Assembly: GCA_903864555.1 (NCBI GenBank) | Contig: CAIPGJ010000580.1 | Coordinates: 1-9,377, forward strand | Reading direction: 5' to 3' | Source of the DNA: an uncultured Pseudomonadota bacterium | GTDB lineage: Bacteria; Pseudomonadota; Gammaproteobacteria; Burkholderiales; SG8-39 | DNA length: 9,377 nt | Shown: piece by piece, positions 6,455 through 9,377 of the stretch | Layout of the letters: the number at the start of each line of letters is the position of its first letter | How positions within the stretch are numbered: position 1 is the stretch's first letter | Translations under genes and position numbers: made by a program | The notes under the pieces: generated by a model | The model's input: the letters and a program-made list of their open reading frames with translations, nothing else | The model's database searches: none | Told to the model about the DNA's origin: nothing

Positions 6455-6488
6455 TGCCGCCGCACAGGTATCCTGTGCTCCGCCGGCA
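6455..6488. promoter_or_regulatory. Inverted repeat GCACAGG-TAT-CCTGTGC with outer TGCCG/CGGCA arms
   Basis: The inner repeat has perfect 7-base arms (6462-6468 and 6472-6478) around TAT. A second pair, TGCCG (6455-6459) and CGGCA (6484-6488), extends it imperfectly. It ends 24 bases upstream of ATG 6513, just before the Shine-Dalgarno. It could be an operator over the promoter (TATCCT at 6469-6474 is a weak -10 candidate) or a 5'-UTR hairpin. Lacking a T-run, it is not a typical terminator for the operon upstream. Confidence 0.4.
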
Positions 6489-6512
6489 GACTCAACACAG
6501 GAAGGGAAGTCC

Positions 6513-7562
6513 ATGAGCATCCACACCATCAAACCCGCTGACTGGATGGACGACGACTGGGAGCGCTCGCAGGCCGCGCTCGAGGGCATGGGCGACGGAC
6601 TGCCGCTGGTGGTGCCCACCCCCGCCCGGGTGGAAGCCATGCTGAAGGCAGTGGGCGCCAATGGCAGCGAGGCGATCGCCGTGCTGGCCCCGGCCTTCGG
6701 CGAGGCCACCTGGCGCAATGTCGCCGAGAACGCCGTGATGGCGGGTTGCCTGCCGGAGTACCTGCCGGTGATCGCCGCCGCTGCAGCGGCGGTGGCGAAG
6801 GATGAATACAACCTGCTCGGCATCCAGACCACCACCGGCAATGCCGCGCCCATGCTCATCGTCAACGGCCCTGTCGCCCTGCGCATAGGCATGAATGCCG
6901 CCGGCAATGCGCTCGGGCCGGGCAACCGCGCCAACGCCACCATCGGCCGCGCCCTGCGCCTGGTGCTGCAGAACGTCGCCGGTGCCAAGCCGGGCGAGAT
7001 GGACATGGCCACCCTTGGGCATCCGGGCAAGTACACCTGCGCCTTTGCCGAGAACGAAGCCGCCAGCCCCTGGCCGCCTTTCCACACCACGCGCGGCTAC
7101 ACCCGCGAGCAGAGCGTGGTCACCGTGCTGGGCTGCTCCGGCTTCATCGAGGTGGTGGACTCCACCAGCGCCAAACCGGAAGACCTGATCCGCACCTTTG
7201 CCAGCTCCATGGTGTTCGCCGGCAGCGTCGGCCAGACCGGCATCGTCGCCAGCGGCCAGCCCCTGCTGATCATGCCGCCCGAACACGCCGAGCATTTCCA
7301 CCGCGAAGGCTGGTCGCGCGAGGACGTGCAGGCCGCGCTGCTGCGCGAAGCCACGCTGCCGCTGGAACGGCTGTCACCGGCGGTGCGGCAACGCATCACC
7401 GAACATCGCGCCAGCACCGGCGAGGACATCGGCGCGCCGGCGCACATCGCGCACGAGGCGAAGGACATCCTCATCGTCGTCGCGGGCGGCCCCGGCGTGA
7501 AGGCGGCCTATGTGCCGACCTGGAGCGGGTCGAAGGCCGTGAGTCAGCTGATCCGCACGTGA
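6513..7562 (+). CDS. Conserved protein of unknown function, 349 residues
   Basis: I do not assign a function. The protein is soluble-looking, with no signal peptide. Segments that look strongly conserved are GDGLPLVVPTPARVEAML (about 27-44), NAVMAGCLPEYLPV (Cys79), GIQTTTGNAAPMLIVNGP, GNALGPGNRANATIGRALRL, a GHPGKYTCAFAENEAASPW block (Cys176) and VVAGGPGVKAAY near the end. From memory this pattern occurs in proteins encoded beside UGSC-motif (selenoprotein-like) proteins, usually annotated hypothetical; I could not verify this and no UGSC protein is visible here. ATG 6513 is chosen because AGGAAGGGAAG (6499-6509) precedes it at good spacing; the longer frame from 6345 overlaps the cyclase gene. 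It lies 121 bases after the signalling operon and 108 bases before a Bug-family gene with its own possible promoter, so a link to a catabolic or uptake function is only suggested. Confidence 0.75.
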   Translation: MSIHTIKPADWMDDDWERSQAALEGMGDGLPLVVPTPARVEAMLKAVGANGSEAIAVLAPAFGEATWRNVAENAVMAGCLPEYLPVIAAAAAAVAKDEYNLLGIQTTTGNAAPMLIVNGPVALRIGMNAAGNALGPGNRANATIGRALRLVLQNVAGAKPGEMDMATLGHPGKYTCAFAENEAASPWPPFHTTRGYTREQSVVTVLGCSGFIEVVDSTSAKPEDLIRTFASSMVFAGSVGQTGIVASGQPLLIMPPEHAEHFHREGWSREDVQAALLREATLPLERLSPAVRQRITEHRASTGEDIGAPAHIAHEAKDILIVVAGGPGVKAAYVPTWSGSKAVSQLIRT

Positions 7563-7603
7563 TGCATGCCGGGATACGCGCCGAACCCGGGCAGTGAAGC
7601 CGA

Positions 7604-7609
7604 TAAAAT
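7604..7609 (+). promoter_or_regulatory. Possible -10 element (TAAAAT) for the Bug-family gene
   Basis: TAAAAT in the context CGATAAAATC matches the -10 consensus at five of six positions, 61 bases upstream of ATG 7671. The -35 region (around 7581-7586) is poor. It suggests the binding-protein gene can be transcribed separately from the gene before it. Confidence 0.3.
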
Positions 7610-7670
7610 CTGGCGCAATATAGTGCGTCGGCGTGCGCTAATAGAACGCCTCCCACTTCGGAGAATCCCC

Positions 7671-8657
7671 ATGACCACCCCATCCCGAACCCTCCTGCAG
7701 GCCACGCTGGGCGCAGCCGTTGCCAGCGGGATCCTCACCGCCCCCGCCCATGCTCAGACCGGCTACCCCAACCGCCCGGTGCGCGTGGTGGTGCCCTTCG
7801 TGCCCGGCGGCAGTACCGACATCATCGGCCGCACGGTGGCGCAGAAGCTGAGCGAGGCCTGGGGCCAGTCGGTGCTGGTGGACAACCGCGGCGGCGGGGC
7901 GACCATCATGGGCACGGAGATCGTGGCCAAGGCGCCCCCTGACGGCTACACGCTGCTGATCGCCTCGGCTTCCTTCACCACCAAAATGAGTCTGGTGGAC
8001 AAGCTCCCCTACGACACGCAGGCCGACTTCACGCCAATCACCCTGATCAACACCACGCCGCTGGTGCTGGTCGTGTCGCCCAACAGCCCGGCGAAGACGG
8101 TAAAGGACCTGATCGCGCTGGCAAAGGCCAAGCCCGGCCAGTTGAATTACGGGTCGTCGGGGATGGGCGGGTCCAACCACCTGTCAGGGGAATTGTTCGC
8201 CGCCATGGCCGGCATCCAGGCCTCGCATGTGCCCTACAAGGGCAATGCGCCGGCGCTCACCGACCTGATGGGCGGCCGCGTTGATTTCATCTTCAATGGC
8301 GCCACCGCCGTGATGCCGCTGGTCAAGGCGGGCAAGCTGCGCGCCCTGGGCGTGACCAGCCGCGAACGCGCGGGCGCGGCGCCGGACCTGCCCACCATGG
8401 ACGAATCCGGACTCAAGGGCTATTCGGCCGTGGCCTTCAATGGCATCGTCGCTCCGGCCAGGACGCCGCGGGACATCATCGCCAGGATCAATGCCGATGC
8501 GGTGAAAGGCATCCAATCCGCCGATACCCGCGAGCGCCTGAAGGCCGACGGCTCCGACCCGGTGGGCAGCACGCCCGAACAGTTCGCCGCCTTCCTCAAG
8601 GAGGAGATGGGCAAGTGGGCGAAGATCATCAAGGACAACGGGATCAGAGGCGAGTGA
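7671..8657 (+). CDS. Bug-family (TctC-like) tripartite tricarboxylate transporter substrate-binding protein
   Basis: The 328-residue product has a signal peptide with Arg6, a hydrophobic stretch at about 8-24 and a likely cut after APAHA (Ala28). The mature protein has the Bug hallmarks: YPNRPVRVVVPFVPGGSTDIIGR at the N-terminus, PPDGYTLLIAS, KPGQLNYGSSGMGGSNHL, HVPYKGNAPALTDLMGGRVDF and KAGKLRALGVTS. Bug proteins bind organic acids, amino acids or amides in the periplasm; the first and second loops that coordinate a carboxylate are present, but the ligand cannot be named. ATG 7671 is chosen because GGAGA (7660-7664) precedes it and the signal peptide begins there. No tctA/tctB membrane genes are in the window, which is common since Burkholderiales carry many orphan Bug genes. 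The neighbouring CoA ligase and lactonase-like hydrolase would fit a carboxylate ligand; this is inference. Confidence 0.92.
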   Translation: MTTPSRTLLQATLGAAVASGILTAPAHAQTGYPNRPVRVVVPFVPGGSTDIIGRTVAQKLSEAWGQSVLVDNRGGGATIMGTEIVAKAPPDGYTLLIASASFTTKMSLVDKLPYDTQADFTPITLINTTPLVLVVSPNSPAKTVKDLIALAKAKPGQLNYGSSGMGGSNHLSGELFAAMAGIQASHVPYKGNAPALTDLMGGRVDFIFNGATAVMPLVKAGKLRALGVTSRERAGAAPDLPTMDESGLKGYSAVAFNGIVAPARTPRDIIARINADAVKGIQSADTRERLKADGSDPVGSTPEQFAAFLKEEMGKWAKIIKDNGIRGE

Positions 8658-8715
8658 GGCTGGCGCACGGCCTGCGGTAATCGGCGCAGTGATGGTTACG
8701 GCACCCCGCAAGGCA

Positions 8716-8730
8716 GCGCAGACACTGCGC
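8716..8730. repeat. Small hairpin GCGCAG-ACA-CTGCGC
   Basis: Perfect 6-base GC-rich arms around a 3-base loop, 58 bases past the Bug-gene stop. The stem would be stable in RNA, but the following bases (AAGCGTTG) are not a T-run, so it is at best a weak or factor-assisted terminator or an mRNA 3'-end stabiliser. Confidence 0.35.
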
Positions 8731-8767
8731 AAGCGTTGAAACCCGGAAATGATTCCAAGCCCTAGTA

Positions 8768-8790
8768 ATATGATCAATTAGAGATCATAT
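8768..8790. repeat. AT-rich inverted repeat ATATGATC-N7-GATCATAT
   Basis: Perfect 8-base arms (8768-8775 and 8783-8790) flank AATTAGA between the convergent Bug and iron-permease-family genes. It lies in an AT-rich island: positions 8751-8820 are about 33% G+C, against well over 60% in the genes around it. It could be a protein-binding site, a weak two-way terminator or a remnant of inserted DNA; the stem is mostly A/T and would be a weak terminator. Confidence 0.4.
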
Positions 8791-8825
8791 CTTCTGTGTT
8801 TATTACGTCTACATAAGCATTGTGA

Positions 8826-9236
8826 TCACGGCTCCGGGGTGCCGGTGTCCTGGGTGCCCAGCGCTATGCCCGCCCGCGCAGCAGCAGCCAGGGCCTGGTA
8901 TCTGACCTTGAAGGCGTCCAGAGTTTCTTCCTCCAGTTCTTCCAGGTCGAGCAGGGCGTTGTGCGCGCCACGGGTGGCGCGTATCAGCTCGTCGAGTTTG
9001 AGCTGTATCGCCTCGGTGTCGCGGTTCTGGGTGTTCTGGATGAGAAAGACCATGAGGAAAGTGACGATGGTGGTGCCGGTGTTGATGACCAGTTGCCAGG
9101 TGTCGCTGAAACCGAAGACCGGTCCGGTAATGACCCAAACGATGATGATGGCCACGGCAAAGGTGAACATGGGCGGGCGGCCGCAATAGCGGGAGGCGGT
9201 CTTGGCCAGGCCTGAGTACAGCGCGGTGGGTTTCAT
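8826..9236 (-). CDS. Low-affinity iron permease family small membrane protein (PF04120)
   Basis: The 136-residue product read on the minus strand starts MKPTALYSGLAKTASRYCGR. It has two membrane segments, FTFAVAIIIVWVITGPVFG (about 24-42) and a second around INTGTTIVTFLMVFLIQ (about 50-66), then the family-defining NTQNRDTEAIQLKLDELI and an acidic helical tail (LDLEELEEETLDAF). This matches PF04120, named after fungal Fet4; bacterial members are short and their role in iron transport is not firmly shown, so the name is a family label. ATG at 9236 is preferred because GGAG sits 7 bases upstream of it on the minus strand; a TTG start at 9269 would add 11 residues without support. It converges with the Bug gene and is transcribed from the right-hand tail of the window. 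Confidence 0.85.
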   Translation of the reverse strand: MKPTALYSGLAKTASRYCGRPPMFTFAVAIIIVWVITGPVFGFSDTWQLVINTGTTIVTFLMVFLIQNTQNRDTEAIQLKLDELIRATRGAHNALLDLEELEEETLDAFKVRYQALAAAARAGIALGTQDTGTPEP

Positions 9237-9327
9237 GGGCGAACTCCAGTCTGAAGAAACGCTGATCAAGTATCGAACGAGGATAGTCGTTGAAATGTTT
9301 CCTCTGAAGTAGGGGATTTACAAGGGG

Positions 9328-9377
9328 GCCTAGCAGTTTGTTGAATTTATCCCGTGATTGGGTAAACGGGGATAAGG
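9328..9377. mobile_element. Possible insertion-sequence end running off the right edge
   Basis: The tail from about 9328 drops in G+C and contains CCTAGCAGTTTGTTGAA (9329-9345), which resembles the CTAGCAG-x-CTGTTGAA terminal repeats I remember from IS1182-like elements. Just inside it, TTATCCC (9347-9353) and GGGATAA (9369-9375) form an inverted repeat. No transposase codons are visible within the window and the opposite end is absent, so the call rests on memory of a short motif. It could instead be an ordinary promoter region. Confidence 0.25.

Noticed and set aside
6345..6512. N-terminal extension of the unknown gene from 6345
   Set aside because: It would overlap the 3' end of the cyclase gene and cross the palindromes; ATG 6513 has a far better ribosome-binding site.
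6492..7301. 269-codon minus-strand ORF opposite the unknown gene
   Set aside because: The plus-strand frame has a strong Shine-Dalgarno and conserved-looking blocks; the reverse frame is His/Gly-rich shadow sequence.
8716..8730. Rho-independent terminator after the Bug gene
   Set aside because: The stem is good but no T-run follows, so I list it only as a hairpin.

Overview
The window is about 9.4 kb of high-GC bacterial DNA with strong G/C third-position bias in its genes. The gene types point to a betaproteobacterium, most likely Burkholderiales: a Bug/TctC-type periplasmic binding protein, a PF04392-type ABC binding protein with no transporter, an NDP-forming acyl-CoA synthetase and a LigI-like amidohydrolase. 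This placement is inferred from gene content, not from a marker gene. I see no rRNA, tRNA or CRISPR array.

Layout: (1) 1-605, minus strand, the N-terminal part of an NDP-forming acyl-CoA synthetase that runs off the left edge. (2) 606-813, a divergent promoter region. (3) 814-1695, a metal-dependent amidohydrolase like 2-pyrone-4,6-dicarboxylate lactonase. (4) 1696-1993, a regulatory leader with a CRP-like palindrome, a possible -10 element and a short ORF with a strong Shine-Dalgarno. (5) 1994-6391, a tightly packed four-gene signalling operon: periplasmic substrate-binding protein, membrane histidine kinase with an extracytoplasmic sensor, single-domain DivK-like response regulator, and a receiver fused to a class III nucleotide cyclase domain. 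Two of the three junctions are ATGA overlaps. (6) 6513-7562, a conserved protein of unknown function. (7) 7671-8657, a Bug-family binding protein. (8) 8658-8825, a convergent intergenic region with an AT-rich island and inverted repeats. (9) 8826-9236, minus strand, a small membrane protein of the low-affinity iron permease family. (10) 9237-9377, a lower-GC tail that may contain the end of an insertion sequence continuing outside the window.

The most interesting unit is 1994-6391. The binding protein has no permease or ATPase partner and is translationally coupled to the sensor kinase. A reasonable model is that it loads a ligand onto, or otherwise informs, the kinase, which phosphorylates the DivK-like regulator and/or the receiver-cyclase and so changes a cyclic nucleotide level. 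The cyclase keeps its metal-binding and transition-state residues but has His and Ala where purine-specifying residues normally sit, so its product is uncertain. A TGCGA-N6-TCGCA palindrome upstream resembles a CRP-family site and could close a feedback loop. The flanking genes (CoA ligase, lactonase-like hydrolase, Bug protein) suggest uptake and breakdown of organic acids or aromatic-derived compounds, which might be what the sensor detects.
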